Shown here in pieces: positions 11,590 through 23,730 of a DNA stretch of 64,000 bases. The position numbers and the translations under genes were made by a program. Each line of letters opens with the position of its first letter. The stretch's first letter is position 1. The notes beneath the pieces were generated by a model that was not told the DNA's origin, made no database searches, and saw only the letters and a program-made list of their open reading frames with translations. This DNA comes from Eriocheir sinensis (Eukaryota; Arthropoda; Malacostraca; Decapoda; Varunidae): the NCBI RefSeq assembly GCF_024679095.1, contig NW_026111621.1, forward strand, positions 1,257,660-1,321,659, given 5' to 3'.

Positions 11590-13000
11590 CTGTTATTAAG
11601 ATTTTCCTAATGATATTTTCTATGCCCTCTCTGGCCTCAACTCTCAGAAGGCTTATGAACCTGATGGAGTGCCTCCTATCGTCCTTAAAAACTGTGACCC
11701 CGTGCTGGCACCCTGCCTGGAAAAACTCTTTCGCCTCTGCCTATCAACATCTACCTTTCCTTCCTGCTGGAAGTATGCCTTCGCACAGCCTGTGCCTGAG
11801 AAGGGTGACCGTTCCAATCCCTCAAACTACCGCCCTATAGCTTTACTTTCCTGTCTATTTAAAGCTTTTGAATCAATACTTAACCGGAAGATTCAAAAGC
11901 ACCTTTCCACTTCTAACCTTCTATCTGATCGCCAGTATGGGTTCCGCAAGGGGCGTTCTACTGGCGATCTTCTTGCTTTCTTAACTGACTCTTGGTCATC
12001 CTCTCTTAGGAGTTTCGGTGAAACTTTCTCTGTTGCGCTAGGCATATCGAAAGCTTTCGATAGAGGCTGGCACCAGTCTTTGCTTTCTAAACTGCCCTCT
12101 TTCGGATTTTATCACTCGCTCTGTTCCTTTATCTCCAGTTTCCTTTCCGGCCGTTTTATCTCTGCCGTGGAAGACGGTCACTGTTCTTCCCCTAAACCTA
12201 TCAACAATGGTGCTCAACAGGGCTCTGTCCTATCACCCACTCTCTTCCTGTTATTCATCAATGATCTTCTTTCCATAACAAACTGTCCTATCCACTCATA
12301 CGGTAATGACTCCACTCTGCATTATTCAACTTCTTTCAGCAGAAGACCCTCTCAACAGGAATTACATGACTCCAGGCTGGAGGCTGCAGAACGCTTAACC
12401 TCAGACCTTACTATCATTTCCGAGTGCGGTAAAAGGAACCTAGTGCCCTTCAATGCCTCAAAAAATCAATTTCTCCACCTAACAACTCGACACATCTTCT
12501 TAAACATTAAACATCCTCGGTCTATCCTTAACTCAAAATCTTAACTGAAAACTTCACATCTCCTCTCTCGCTAAATCAGCTTCCTCGAGGTTGGGCGTTC
12601 TATATCGTCTCCGTCAGTTTTTATCCCCCGCACAGTTGCTATCCATATACAGGGGCCTTGTCCGCCCTCGTATGGAGTATGCCTCTCACGTGTGGGGGGG
12701 CTCCACTCACACAGCTCTCCTGGACAGAGTGGAGTCTAAGGCTCTTCGTCTCACGAGCTCGCCTCCCCTTACTGATTGATAGTCTTCTACCTCTTAAATT
12801 CCGCCGCCATGTTGCCTCTCTTTCTATCTTTTATCGGTATTTTCACGCTGACTGCTCTTCTGAACTTGCTAACTGCATGCCTCCCCCCCACCCGCGGCCA
12901 CGCTGCAGACGACTTTCTAGTAAAGCACATCCCTTTACTGTCCAAATCCCTTACGCACGAGTTAACCAGCATCTTCACTCCTCTTTCTAGAGAGAATCTA
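11590..13000 (+). pseudogene. LINE reverse transcriptase, catalytic residues lost
   Basis: The main open part is 11,669-12,544, with continuation in other frames at 12,591-12,990. The order is normal: SNYRPIALLSC, YGFRKGRST, motif A, GAQQGSVLSPTLF (motif B) and motif C. Motif A reads LGISKAFDRG where family members carry Asp in place of the first Gly. Motif C reads SYGND in place of YADD. At least two of the three catalytic aspartates are thus changed, and the C-terminal part is frame-shifted. This copy cannot be active. Confidence 0.85.
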
Positions 13001-13339
13001 GAGTCCGGGTTGAGAGGTGGTCTTCAGGACAGCCTGCTTGTATGTAGCGGCTGGCGGAACGCGAACTTGCATCCTCCTGGACGCCACAGCAGCACGCCGA
13101 CCATTCAGTCACCTCTTCCTCACTTCAAGAAAGAGTCATTATTGTATTCATGACACACTTCCGCATGTCATAAGGGATAATTAGTTAAAGATTACTGTTT
13201 GTGATAGAGATAGCAAAAGGAAATAGTGTGTAATAGTTTTTTCCCTTCTCCTCTTGCTTCAACTGGCTGTAATTCCGTCATTTTTGATCCTTCATATCCT
13301 ATTAACGTCTTCCTGTCCGTATTCTTAAATGAAACCATC

Positions 13340-15037
13340 TTAGCCGAATGTCCCCTCGGGCACGCTGGGGAAGGGCGTCGCCACGCCGCGGTCGAGGCAG
13401 GCCAGCAGATGGGGCTCCATGCGCGCACGCACGTAGCGCACACGGCAGGGGTCCTGGCCGTGAGCGATGCTGAAGGCGAAGGCGAGGGCGAAGAGGCCGC
13501 AGCTGTGGCCGTCCCGCTGTCGTTGGACGGGCCTCAGCACGGCGCCCGGCGGCGGGGCGTGAAGCGCCTGCAGCTGCCGCACCAGCGCGGACGTGGAGGG
13601 CGAGAGTGTGTCGTACAGCGAGTCGTAGATCGCCAGCTGGCCGCCGCGCGCCGCGCCGTACGAGGACAGCAGCAGCCAGTGGCTGCCCCCTGTGCGGCCG
13701 TATTCCGCCATGGAGGCGAGGCGCTGCGGCGTAGACCTGTTCACCACCTGCAGGAAGAGCGCCCCGCTGCCAGGCTGTAGGGGCTGCAGGGTGAAGGCGG
13801 CGCCGCTGGCGTACAGGCCGCGAGTGTTCGGGAACTGTCGCTGCAACAGCTCTTGGGCCAGGTCCATGACGTCATCAGACAGCCAGCGCTGGCCCAGGAT
13901 GTCCCGCCGGTCGGCGCTGCACAGGCGTCTCAGGGGAAGCAGCGAAGGAGACGGAGGAGGTGATGGTGGTGGTGGTGGCGCAAGGTGTCGGGCCCTTGAC
14001 GTCGCTTGTCTAGGATCTTCCTTGGGCGCGCCTTTACGTGTGAGGGCTTTCTTCAGAGCCACGACGCGGTCGTACACATACAGACACACGCTCACAATTA
14101 CGCAGCCGCACACGTGAACACACATGCACATCCGGCACGAACAGAAAGACCGACATCCGGGCTCCTGCCGGGGCTCCGTTACGTCACCCTCGGCGCCGGT
14201 CTTTGTCGCCTTCCTCTTCGTGTGTTCCTGGTCTTGCTCCTGCTGCCACGCCTGTATCAGGGCGTCTATGTCGTCCTGGCACCAGCAGATGTCGTCGGGG
14301 CGGCCCTCAGGCTTCAGTCTGCCGGAGCGTTCGTTGTATTCTACGGTGACGAGACACTTGTCGCTGAGGCGCTGCAGGATGCTTCCTCCGCTCTCTATGA
14401 TCCTGCGCCGGTACCTTCGCGGCATCTTGTTGATCGACGTTTGCGTGACCACGGTCTTCGGGGGTGTTGTGGCGCACGTCTGTTCCTCCTCGGCGGGTTC
14501 CTGCGCGTCGTGGAACTCTTCCTCCCCCGCCGATGGCTGCTGTGTGCAGACACTTGCTCGCGCGGCTGTAGTGGGCCGACGCCCCGCTGCGGGACACTCG
14601 CTGGCGGTGGTTTTCACGTGAAAACAAAACCTTAGCGGGGAATATGACGAGATGTCAAACACAAGTCTGGCTTCACCCCACACAAGCCGTCCTTCCTGCA
14701 AGCACTTGAGGAGAAACCTTGCATCCAAAGCCTTCTTCCGGAGGGTCCTGCGTCCTCTCTTCACCTTGATCCTCACGAAGCACTCCGTCTCCAGCTCCGC
14801 CACGATCGTCCAGTTCACGGCGACGAGGCACTCGCCGAACTCTTTGGTCAAGGCGTCCACGGCGACGCAACGCTCCGGGAGCAGCTCCACGGTCATGAAG
14901 GTGGCCGAGGATCGCCGCCTGTAGCAGCAGCAGCGGGTGGCCATCTCGGCCACCAGGTGCAGGGCCGTCACCTGGTTGGAGGCGGGGACCCGCACGCAGC
15001 ACGCGATGTTCGTTTTGGTGGCCATGCGGAATGACAC
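13340..15037 (-). CDS. Ulp1/C48-type cysteine protease-like protein, GC-rich single ORF
   Basis: Open minus-strand frame of 565 aa. The likely start is the ATG at the MATKTNIACC segment, five residues in, which has a better context. The C-terminal ~200 residues carry the C48 catalytic order: His453 (GGSHWLLL), Asp472 (AIYDSLYD), Gln507 and Cys513 (DGHSCGLFALAF), with spacings expected for SUMO/Ulp1 proteases. The N-terminal half (~1-150) is rich in Cys and basic residues and matches no family I know. A Cys/Val-rich middle (~300-330) over GT-rich DNA may be an unspliced intron. GC content is far above the neighbours. Ulp1-like proteases occur both as host deSUMOylases and inside DNA transposons; no transposon ends are visible here. 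Protease fold likely; biological role unknown. Confidence 0.65.
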   Translation of the reverse strand: MSFRMATKTNIACCVRVPASNQVTALHLVAEMATRCCCYRRRSSATFMTVELLPERCVAVDALTKEFGECLVAVNWTIVAELETECFVRIKVKRGRRTLRKKALDARFLLKCLQEGRLVWGEARLVFDISSYSPLRFCFHVKTTASECPAAGRRPTTAARASVCTQQPSAGEEEFHDAQEPAEEEQTCATTPPKTVVTQTSINKMPRRYRRRIIESGGSILQRLSDKCLVTVEYNERSGRLKPEGRPDDICWCQDDIDALIQAWQQEQDQEHTKRKATKTGAEGDVTEPRQEPGCRSFCSCRMCMCVHVCGCVIVSVCLYVYDRVVALKKALTRKGAPKEDPRQATSRARHLAPPPPPSPPPSPSLLPLRRLCSADRRDILGQRWLSDDVMDLAQELLQRQFPNTRGLYASGAAFTLQPLQPGSGALFLQVVNRSTPQRLASMAEYGRTGGSHWLLLSSYGAARGGQLAIYDSLYDTLSPSTSALVRQLQALHAPPPGAVLRPVQRQRDGHSCGLFALAFAFSIAHGQDPCRVRYVRARMEPHLLACLDRGVATPFPSVPEGTFG

Positions 15038-15810
<773 letters not shown>

Positions 15811-16244
15811 TTGTTTTAGGAAGAGGAAAGGAAGAGGAAGAGGAAAATTAAAAATGAGAATGAAACAAGTATAGGAAAAAAAGGAGGGCAGAAAAAAATG
15901 TAATGTTTAGAATGAGAGAAAGGTAAAAGAAGACCAAGAAAGAAAGTGAACGAAAACTATAGGAAAGAGGAGATGAAGGAAAAACTGTGTGGAGGTGTAA
16001 AGAGAAATAGAGAGAGGAAAAGAGGACGGAAGCTGGGAATGGAAGAGGAGGAGGTAAGAAGGGAGAGGAGGAAGAGGGGGTGAGGACAGTCTTCTTCCTT
16101 GAGTGGCCATCATCCTAGATTGTCTTTAAGGTTGATTTTACTTTCTTCCTTGTCTTCAATTTAGAATTCGAGGAAGAAGAAGAAGAAAGAAGACAAAAAG
16201 ATGATGAGGAAAAGGAACAAGATGAGAAGGAAGAAGGAGGAAGA

Positions 16245-17030
16245 GGAAACATGGAAACATGGAAATGCAGGCAACATAAAGCCTATTGGCTCATTACGAG
16301 GTAGCCCGCTTTGGTGATTTAATCTGCTCGACAGCCACTCGGGGCCTGGGGAGCAGACGAAAGCACCTCGATATTGAGGAGCAAATGAAAGAACCTCGAT
16401 ATTCAGTTTACTCCTGACGCAGCGAAGTGACGGTCGATTCTATATCTGAAGGAGTTGATGGTATTCGCATTTACTACTTCTGAAGGAAGGTTGTTCCAGT
16501 GGCGGATGACTCGGTTTGAAAAGAAACTCCTTCCGATGTCTGTGTTACATCGACTAGACTGAATGGGTAAACCGTTATTTCTAGTTTTTAGGATGATTTG
16601 CAGTTCAAAAAATTTGGAGTAATCGACGTTATTGATTTTTTTCAGATACCTGAAGACTTGAATCATATTCCCTCGTAGGTGTCTTTTCTCCAATGTAAAG
16701 AGATTGAGTCGTTTGAGTCGTTCTTCGTACGGCTGAGCCCTTAAGGTTGGTATCATCTTCGTGGCGCGTCGTTGAATCCTTTCTAGTAAATCAATGTCCT
16801 TTCTCTAATTAGGAGACCAGAACTATACTGCATACTCGAGGTGCGGTCTTACCATGGAATTATACAAGGATAGCATCACGTCTGGCGTTTTACACTCGAA
16901 GTTCCTCGCTAATAACCCGAGCATAGTGTTGGCTTTGTTATATGCATTCTTACAATGATTCGCGTGCTTCAGGTCCCTGCTGATAGTGACTCCAAGATCC
17001 TTTTCCTCCTGCATCGCCTGCAGAGGAGGA
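16245..17030 (-). mobile_element. CR1-like LINE fragment with octamer tail
   Basis: The minus strand encodes the C-terminal part of a CR1-like reverse transcriptase in two frames: 17,014-16,823 (EEKDLGVTISRD through MVRPHLEYAV) and 16,756-16,403 (QPYEERLKRLNLFTLEKR through a HWNNLPSEVV segment). A single frame change lies between them. About 140 bp of 3' UTR follow, ending in TTTCCATG-type octamers (16,245-16,266), the tail style of CR1 elements. The 5' end is truncated at a fold-back junction near 17,025. Confidence 0.8.
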
Positions 17031-17071
17031 TCTTGGAGTCACTATCAGCAGTGACTTGAAACACGCGAATG
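16973..17071. repeat. Inverted repeat at LINE 5' truncation point
   Basis: The LINE segment around GATCTTGGAGTCACTATCAG is present inverted on both sides of a short centre at about 17,025 (arms of ~45 bp, a few mismatches). The right arm stops at ACACGCGAATG and unrelated purine-rich DNA follows. Confidence 0.8.
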
Positions 17072-17104
17072 GGGGAAGAGGAGGAGGAGGAGAAAGGGAG
17101 GAGT

Positions 17105-18620
17105 ACAAAGAGGTACAAAGGAAAAACAAACAGCAACAGACCTCTTGTTCCTACCTAGGCTGTTTGTTGTTGCTACCATCTACTCTAATCCTTGAGTCAG
17201 AGACACAGGACAGCAAAGGCGAAGGCTCCTCCCCTCCCACCAGTCCCTCCAGCCGAGGCTGGCACGAAAAGGAAGAATACCATGTAGTATTGAGAAACTA
17301 CAATGGAGTTTTACATGGACAGAAGGAAGATCATACACGACAACTAAGCTAACACTACTTAATGTTAGACCGGAGCAAAATAGCGGATGTTCGGGTTAGC
17401 TTCTAAATATCTGTCGAGTTGGTTTTTGAACGTGCAAATAGTTTCGCTTTCGACGACGTTTTGAGGCAAACCACTCCATACATTGATGACACGGTTGAAG
17501 AAGAAGTGTTTTGATTCATTTGAGTTGAAACGCTTCCTCGTTATTTTGTCTCCATTGTCTTGTTACACTTGATTGAGAGACTGTAAAATAGTCATGAACA
17601 TTAACGTTATCGAGTCCTTTGAAAATTTTAAACACCTCTATAAGGTTACCTCTTAGCCTGCGCTGTGATAAGCTGAATAAGTTCAGTTCTTTAAGTTTGT
17701 CTTCGTACGGTTTGTTTCTTAGTCTAGGGATCATTTTAGTAACTCGACGCTGCACCCTCTCGAGTTTATCTACATTTCTTCTGTAATAGGGAGACCAAAA
17801 CTGAACGCAGTACTCAAGATGTGGGCGAACTAACGACTTGTACAGTGCAGTCATGGGGTAATCGTAATCTGTAATCGTAATCGACTACAATCAATTACAG
17901 TTTTTCAAGTAACCGTAATCATAATCGATTACACTCTTTGTTTTTAATAATCATAATCGTAATCGAATACTTTAAAAATGTAATCGTAATCGTGATTACT
18001 TTTGCGATTACATTCGCAAAGTTTTAGTTAATAGTTTCTCGTACACAAGTATGTGCTCTAAATATCTGAAGTAATTCAACCAATTAAATATTTAGTAAGA
18101 TACACGTATAGGAAATTTGCAAGTTCACCTTTCAGTCCTTCCTGTAATCACGAATGTAATCACGATTCATACATCATGTAATCGCAATCGTAATCGATTA
18201 CACCTAAATTTATTGTTATCGTAGTCATAATCGTGAAATCAAGTAATCGCAATCGTAATCGATTATATAACGTAAGTAATCGCCCCATGTCTGGTACAGT
18301 GTCAATATTACTTTTTGAAATGTACGACCAATAAATCCGATCGGTTTGTTGGCAGTTTTAACTACTTCGGAGCAATGTTGACTCGGTATAAGATCGTTCG
18401 AAATTATTACTTCAAGATATTTTTATTTGCTGTCTTCAGAAAGTCGCACTCCGTTAGTTTGATAATGAATACGATCGTTGTTGATTCCGATATGCATCCT
18501 TGCACTTTTCAATATTGAAACTCATTTGCCATGATCGTACCCAGCTACTTAAACGTTCGAGATCAGCCTGAAAGTGTTCTTTATCCATTGTCGTAATGAC
18601 TCTGCTGGCTTTTTTTCCTT
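17105..18620 (-). mobile_element. CR1-like LINE copy split by a hAT miniature element
   Basis: Minus-strand LINE with 3' UTR at 17,105-17,350, sharing the GGCGAAGGCTCCTCCCC and AGACCTSYTGGTYCYT-type blocks with 45,890-46,135. The RT C-terminal region lies at 17,350-17,847 and the upstream RT part at 18,302-18,620. The whole is colinear with the copy at 45,885-47,690 once the insert 17,848-18,301 is ignored. Frames are broken in several places. The open piece 17,854-17,516 encodes SLVRPHLEYCVQFWSPYYRR and the downstream RLRNKPYEDKLKELNLFSL segment. Confidence 0.85.
17840..18301. mobile_element. Non-autonomous hAT element, 446 bp, 8-bp target duplication
   Basis: The element spans 17,848-18,293. 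It starts CAGTCATGGGG and ends CCCCATGTCTG, forming inverted termini of the hAT type (CAG at the tip). GTACAGTG flanks it exactly on both sides (17,840-17,847 and 18,294-18,301), and removing one copy restores the LINE. The interior is mostly repeats of TAATCGTAATCGATTAC-like sequence, has no ORF, and could form long stems. It is a miniature element dependent on a hAT transposase in trans. Confidence 0.9.
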
Positions 18621-18639
18621 TTTTTTTTTTTTTGACCTT

Positions 18640-18770
18640 TTGCCGTAAAAAAAAATCGTATGTAAGTAATACCCAGGACAATATTGGCTTTCTTTATGCG
18701 TTCTGCTTGTATAGCGGTTCGGCACCTGTTGGTTAGTCCCCCTCGTATTCTTTAACAGTCTTAGCAAAGT
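18640..18770 (-). repeat. Short CR1-like LINE fragment
   Basis: Minus-strand traces CRTAIQAERIKKANIVLG resemble the CKNAYNKANTMLGL segment of the 16.9-kb copy. It is separated from the preceding LINE by A and T runs. Confidence 0.5.
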
Positions 18771-18879
18771 TCAAGTTCAAGCATGTGTAACAAACCTAAA
18801 AATATCACTCACTGGTCTTGCCTCTGTTCTTGACCGTGTTTATTCACGAGATAACCGAAGCTGTGTGATTCAACGCGTA

Positions 18880-19166
18880 CTACAAACCAGGGGTGTGGAG
18901 TCGGAATCGGAGTCGCAGTTTGAGTCGCCGGAGTCGCCTACTTTTGGTCGGAGTCGGAGTATGAGTCGGAGTCGGTAAAAATATCTCCGACTCCGAATCC
19001 TTTACGATACGTGTGATATTTTGTGGCTAGGATTTATTTGCCTACCATTGTACTGCAGAAGAGGGGAGGGGGTTGGAGTCAGAATCGAAGTCGGAGTCGC
19101 AGTCTTGAAATTTCCTGGAGTCGGAGTCGATTTTTTTATTTCCGACTCCACACCCCTGCTTCAAAC
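18880..19166. mobile_element. Non-autonomous hAT element, 271 bp, GGAGTC repeats
   Basis: The element is 18,888-19,158. It starts CAGGGGTGTGGAGTCGG and ends CGACTCCACACCCCTG, a near-perfect terminal inverted repeat. Flanks are CTACAAAC (18,880-18,887) and CTTCAAAC (19,159-19,166), an 8-bp duplication with one mismatch. The interior has GGAGTCGGAGTCG tandem motifs near both ends and no ORF. Confidence 0.9.
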
Positions 19167-19970
19167 ACCCGCCGTAGAAGGTAAAGAAGAGAAGGGCGGA
19201 GAAAAGAGGGAAAGCGGAGATAAAAAAAAATGGGGTGGATAAAAAAAAAGAATAAAGGGAGAAAAGGATTGGAAGAATTATGGGAGGGAAGGTAATGGAA
19301 GGAATAAAAAAAAGGGAGACAGAAGGAGGAGGGGAGGGAGACAAAAATAGTGTGAGCAACATAAAAAAGGGAGAAGGAGAAAGGAGGGAACAGGGAAGAA
19401 GGAAATAAGGAGGATAAAAAAGGAAATAGATGGAGGGAAAGAGGGAAGGGAATATCGGAGGAAAATAAAAGGGAGAAGGGGATAGGGAGGATAAAGGAAG
19501 GAATAAAGGGAAGGGAAGGAAGGAAGGGAATGTAGATGGAAAATAATGAAAGGAAAAAAATGGGAAGAAAAGAGGAAAGGAGGGAGAGATAAAGAAGACC
19601 AAAAGGAACTAAAGAAGAGTCAAAGGAATATAGAATCAGAGGAATAGGAAGAAAGGTAAAGATACGAATGAAGGAAATAAGGAAGAAATGAATGATGAAT
19701 AGAGAAGGAAGGGAGAGGTAAAGAAGACCAAAATGAACTAAAGGAGAAAGGTCAGAGGAATATAGAATCAGAGGAATAGGAAGAAAGGTAAATATACGAG
19801 TGAGGGAAATAAGGAGGAAATGAATGATGAATAAAGAGGGAAAAAAAAAGAAACGAAGGAGGAAGGGAAGAAAGAGCTAAAGGAGGAGACAAAAAAACGG
19901 ATATTCTGAAACTGAAACTAATATAAACACAATTAACATTATAGAAAACATTGATAAAGTTTATCCTACT

Positions 19971-19972
<2 letters not shown>
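19167..19972. other. Purine-rich sequence without a gene
   Basis: GGAAGG/AAAGGAG-rich. A ~120-bp segment around AGAAGACCAAAANGAACTAA is repeated (19,590 and 19,725), so it is partly tandem. Minus-strand Ser/Pro/Phe-rich frames are compositional. Confidence 0.6.

Positions 19973-20059
<87 letters not shown>
19973..20059. repeat. (CA)n microsatellite
   Basis: A pure CA run of 87 bp. Downstream 20,060-20,890 consists of degenerate GGGATAGG/GGAAGAGG motifs with GGTTAGGTTAGG near 20,240; no gene is seen. Confidence 0.97.
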
Positions 20060-20061
<2 letters not shown>

Positions 20062-20889
20062 CATCTCTCGCCCAAAATCCTCTTAGGCCCAAGAATCCTC
20101 GCAACATAATCGGATTTTCAAGACTTCCCGTGTAAACAAGTACTTTAGGTAAACAGCGACGGCCCAGGGAGAGGATGGAAGGGGAAGTGAGAGGATGGAA
20201 GAGGCAGGGATAGGCTGGGGCGGGACTGGAAGAGGCTGGGTTAGGTTAGGTAAGGTTAGAAAAGTCGGAAAAAAAAGTCAGAGTGTAAACAGGGATATAA
20301 GAAACTGGGAACGGCAGGGATAGGTTTTTGGAGACAGGGATGGGACGGGATGGCTTTAAAGAGGCAAGGAGATGATTCAAGAGGAAATGAGATGCTGGAA
20401 GTGAGAAAAAGTAGTCTGAAAGAAGCTGGGATAGTCTTGCATAGTTGAATAGAGGAAACATAGGTAGCCAGGGATACGGTACAAAGCCAAGGATAGACTA
20501 AATGATAATGGAAAGCAAGGGTAGGCTATGAGAGACAGGGATAGTCATAAAGATACGGTGGAAGAGTAAAGGAGAGGCAGAGGGAACTAGGAAAGGACAG
20601 GTTGGAAATGGTGTAGATAGACTGGAAGATGTTTTAAGATTCTGGTCCTGAGCTGAGAGAGAAAGCTAAAATAGGTTAGGATGGTCAAGGATACACTAGG
20701 ATACGTTGGGATAGAATGCAAGAGGGAGAAGGATTTACTGGAAGAAGCTAAAGGAGACAAGAAGAACGGAAACTCTGCAAAAGACGCGTGGGACGGCTGC
20801 ACCAAACCCGGGTGTTGATGCGGCGAGGACAAAGTTTTTAAAGTAATACCGCTGCTCACCCGTGGGTATCGAGACGGTTCATCGGGATA

Positions 20890-20892
<3 letters not shown>

Positions 20893-20959
<67 letters not shown>
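20893..20959. repeat. (GT)n microsatellite
   Basis: A pure GT run of about 67 bp. The interval 20,960-21,915 contains a poly-G run at 21,030 and no recognisable gene. Confidence 0.97.
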
Positions 20960-20962
<3 letters not shown>

Positions 20963-21918
20963 ATGTACAGATAGATGCATAGAAAATAACATAATATATA
21001 ACATAAGAGAAATATATCATGATGATAAGGGGGGGGGGGGGTACTCTAGGAGTTTGTTGAAGGGAGCTGCTGTATCATCGCTAACCTTTCCTGTAGTCTT
21101 CGCGCCGCTAGAGTGGACGTAGTAATGCCAGCAGCGTGGCGGCCTTTGGCGTTTGTTTGGGATCCAAGTGCTCAAAGAACAAGCGCAAGACTGTGGCAGA
21201 ATCTGGTTTGGACTCCTTCCCAGTAAATAGCTGAATGAATGTTTTACAAGGATGAAATTTAACTAAGAACAAGTGTTTTGTCTGCCTAACTGTCCCTGTC
21301 ATTTATACCTATTGTGTGACTCACTCGTATCGTTGTCACTCTTTTGATTTGTATGCATTTACTCGCCTAGGGCTTCATAACGTTAATTAGTGCCTCGATC
21401 ATTACATATCATCAATGTATAAAATCCAAGGCCTCTGTGTATCCATTTTGTGAATAAGTCATAGTAAGTTCTCCTCTTGCTTAATATTCTTCGAGTTCTC
21501 CTTTGATTAGGTCATCAGGTTGTTAGAGCAGGCCGTCATTTGACTGCACTAATCAAAACGCGTCATCAGCATCACCTCTTCGAAGCCTGACCCAACACTC
21601 GGCAGGAATAAAGATAAATAATAACAGTAATAATGGCGGTCTGCCCTCCCCAAGCCCTGACGCAGACGGCCGCGACCTGGGGAACCTGGTGTTGTGTTGA
21701 CCTGTTGTTTGCTTGCTTTTCCTTAAAATCAGGTTATTGTCTTTCGTGTTGCTTAGTAGACACAGTATTCTTTGTTGAAAAATGTGTTATTACGGTCACT
21801 GCAGTGGTAGTGGGAGTAGTATAACAGGACTTGAAGGGCTAACGTAGTAAAGGTTTGTATTTTTGGTCACGCTGCTGTTGGGGTTACTTGCCTTGATTTT
21901 ACTAACGCATAAATAGGA

Positions 21919-22117
<199 letters not shown>

Positions 22118-22120
<3 letters not shown>

Positions 22121-23726
22121 ATTGATCGATCTTAATGCTGTCGCTAGCACTCACGTCCTTCGATCCCTTCCTAAGGCAGCTGCCACCATGAAGATGGCGG
22201 AGTGAAGGAGAAGCTTGGAATAGATCGGTCCGCCTCGCTCGCACCTTGTGATTAGCTGAGTAAATACCGCCACGCAGGCGCACGATGCAGCACCCATCAG
22301 TGGCTGTGCACGTGTGGGACATGACTCCACGGGCCGCACCCTTGCTTTGGATCCACGTCAGCCAGCAATTGTATTTAATTATTAATTTCTCAAAGCAATC
22401 ATGTTAGCCAGTGTCTCCATCCATACCTAACAAGTACCGAACTGGCTCTCACTTGCTCTTTCATTTCCACACACATTTTCTTGGGGCACGCACGTAAGTT
22501 AACTTTACTGATAGATATAAAAGTAAATGTTAGTTATTTTTTCTCCTGACACATGGTCAGAGTTTTTGGTGTGCAACTAAAAGCGAAGCCAATGGTGATA
22601 AATAAAAGAAAAATATACTGCGAAACACAGGCAGCGTGCTGGAAACCCATCGCAGGCCGTCACTCTCACTTTGCTGAGCTCACATCAAGCTGTGGTAATC
22701 CTCCTTTTGGAAGCGTGGGAACTTGTGGCCAAGACCTGAACTAAAAATCTAAGTGATAGTAATGATCATGTTAACTTTATTTGCCTTGATGTATTCTACA
22801 TTCTGGAGATCATAGATTATTCTTACGTAGCCCCCTATACGTATGTCTGATATTCAAATTTTACGGGAGCTGCTGAGCGTGTCTGTCGGGAGCTTATATT
22901 GATGAGGCTGATGCCACTCTTACTGAGGAGGGGAGCGTGAAATCGAGTTAATGCGTTTCAGATGATCTCATCAGCTTGGGTGTGGCTTAAGTAGCTTGAG
23001 AGTAAGTTCTTGCCAGCCCGACCCAGGTGTTTTTTCTCACCAAGGCTCATCGAGGTAGTCAGGTTATCCTTTGCGCCTGCCTGCACTCATGATCAACAAT
23101 GGCTCCGGCGGCACCACTAGCATCACCATCATCGCTATCATCGTCACCATCATTATCACGACAGCCATCCCCTGCACCATCAAATAACTCTTCAGAAACC
23201 TCAAGTTATGCTAAATATGCACTGTAATATTACTTTATGGAAGATGAGAATTTGAAACACTCTACGCCAAGAAAATGAGCCGCCAAAGGTCCCCGACGTG
23301 GTGATGAGCAGCTCGTAATGGACGGAGGCGGCACAGACTCACCCCAGCAGGGCCGTCGCTCGGGGAGGGAGCGGGACCAGCAGGAGGGGGCGGGGCGGGA
23401 CGGGGCGGGGCGTCTGCTGCACCAGAAAATCAAGTTCAATACATTAACTTTTTTTCATGCATAATCAACGCTCAGACAAATTAACAGCTAGGGTGGAGGC
23501 GATAAAACCAGCGATAATGACAGGGCGGCGGTGGTGGTGCCTGTGGGTTGTTCCTTAATCACCGTCATCACCAAGCAGATCCTTTAGCCACCGGAACACC
23601 ATCACAATGGAGGCAGCAGTGTTGGCTATAACTTCCATTAGCATTGGGATCTTGAACAAGTAGCGCGCCCTGCGAGTCATGTGCTCATTATGTGCCTTCC
23701 CTCTGTGCCGGTGTAGGAGGCCCAGC
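22118..23726. other. Unassigned intergenic sequence
   Basis: About 1.6 kb without a reading frame, RNA gene or transposon end that I can support. It includes a short CATCATC-type repeat (about 23,110-23,170) and a GC-rich patch at 23,330-23,415. This is the least repeat-like stretch of the first half. Confidence 0.5.
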
Positions 23727-23730
23727 TCAC

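Larger units (their letters stand above)
10401..13140 (+). mobile_element. Jockey-like LINE, 5'-truncated, ORF2 mostly retained
   Basis: About 2.7 kb of ORF2 in order: apurinic-type endonuclease, linker, reverse transcriptase and C-terminal region, all on the plus strand but spread over several frames. It is the longest of three copies of this family in the window (others at 3,730-6,260 and 44,505-44,705). The sequence type resembles the jockey-like LINEs I associate with crab genomes. Confidence 0.85.

Noticed and set aside
21108..21302. 64-aa minus-strand ORF
   Set aside because: Low repeat content but no motif, no start context and no neighbours to support a gene.
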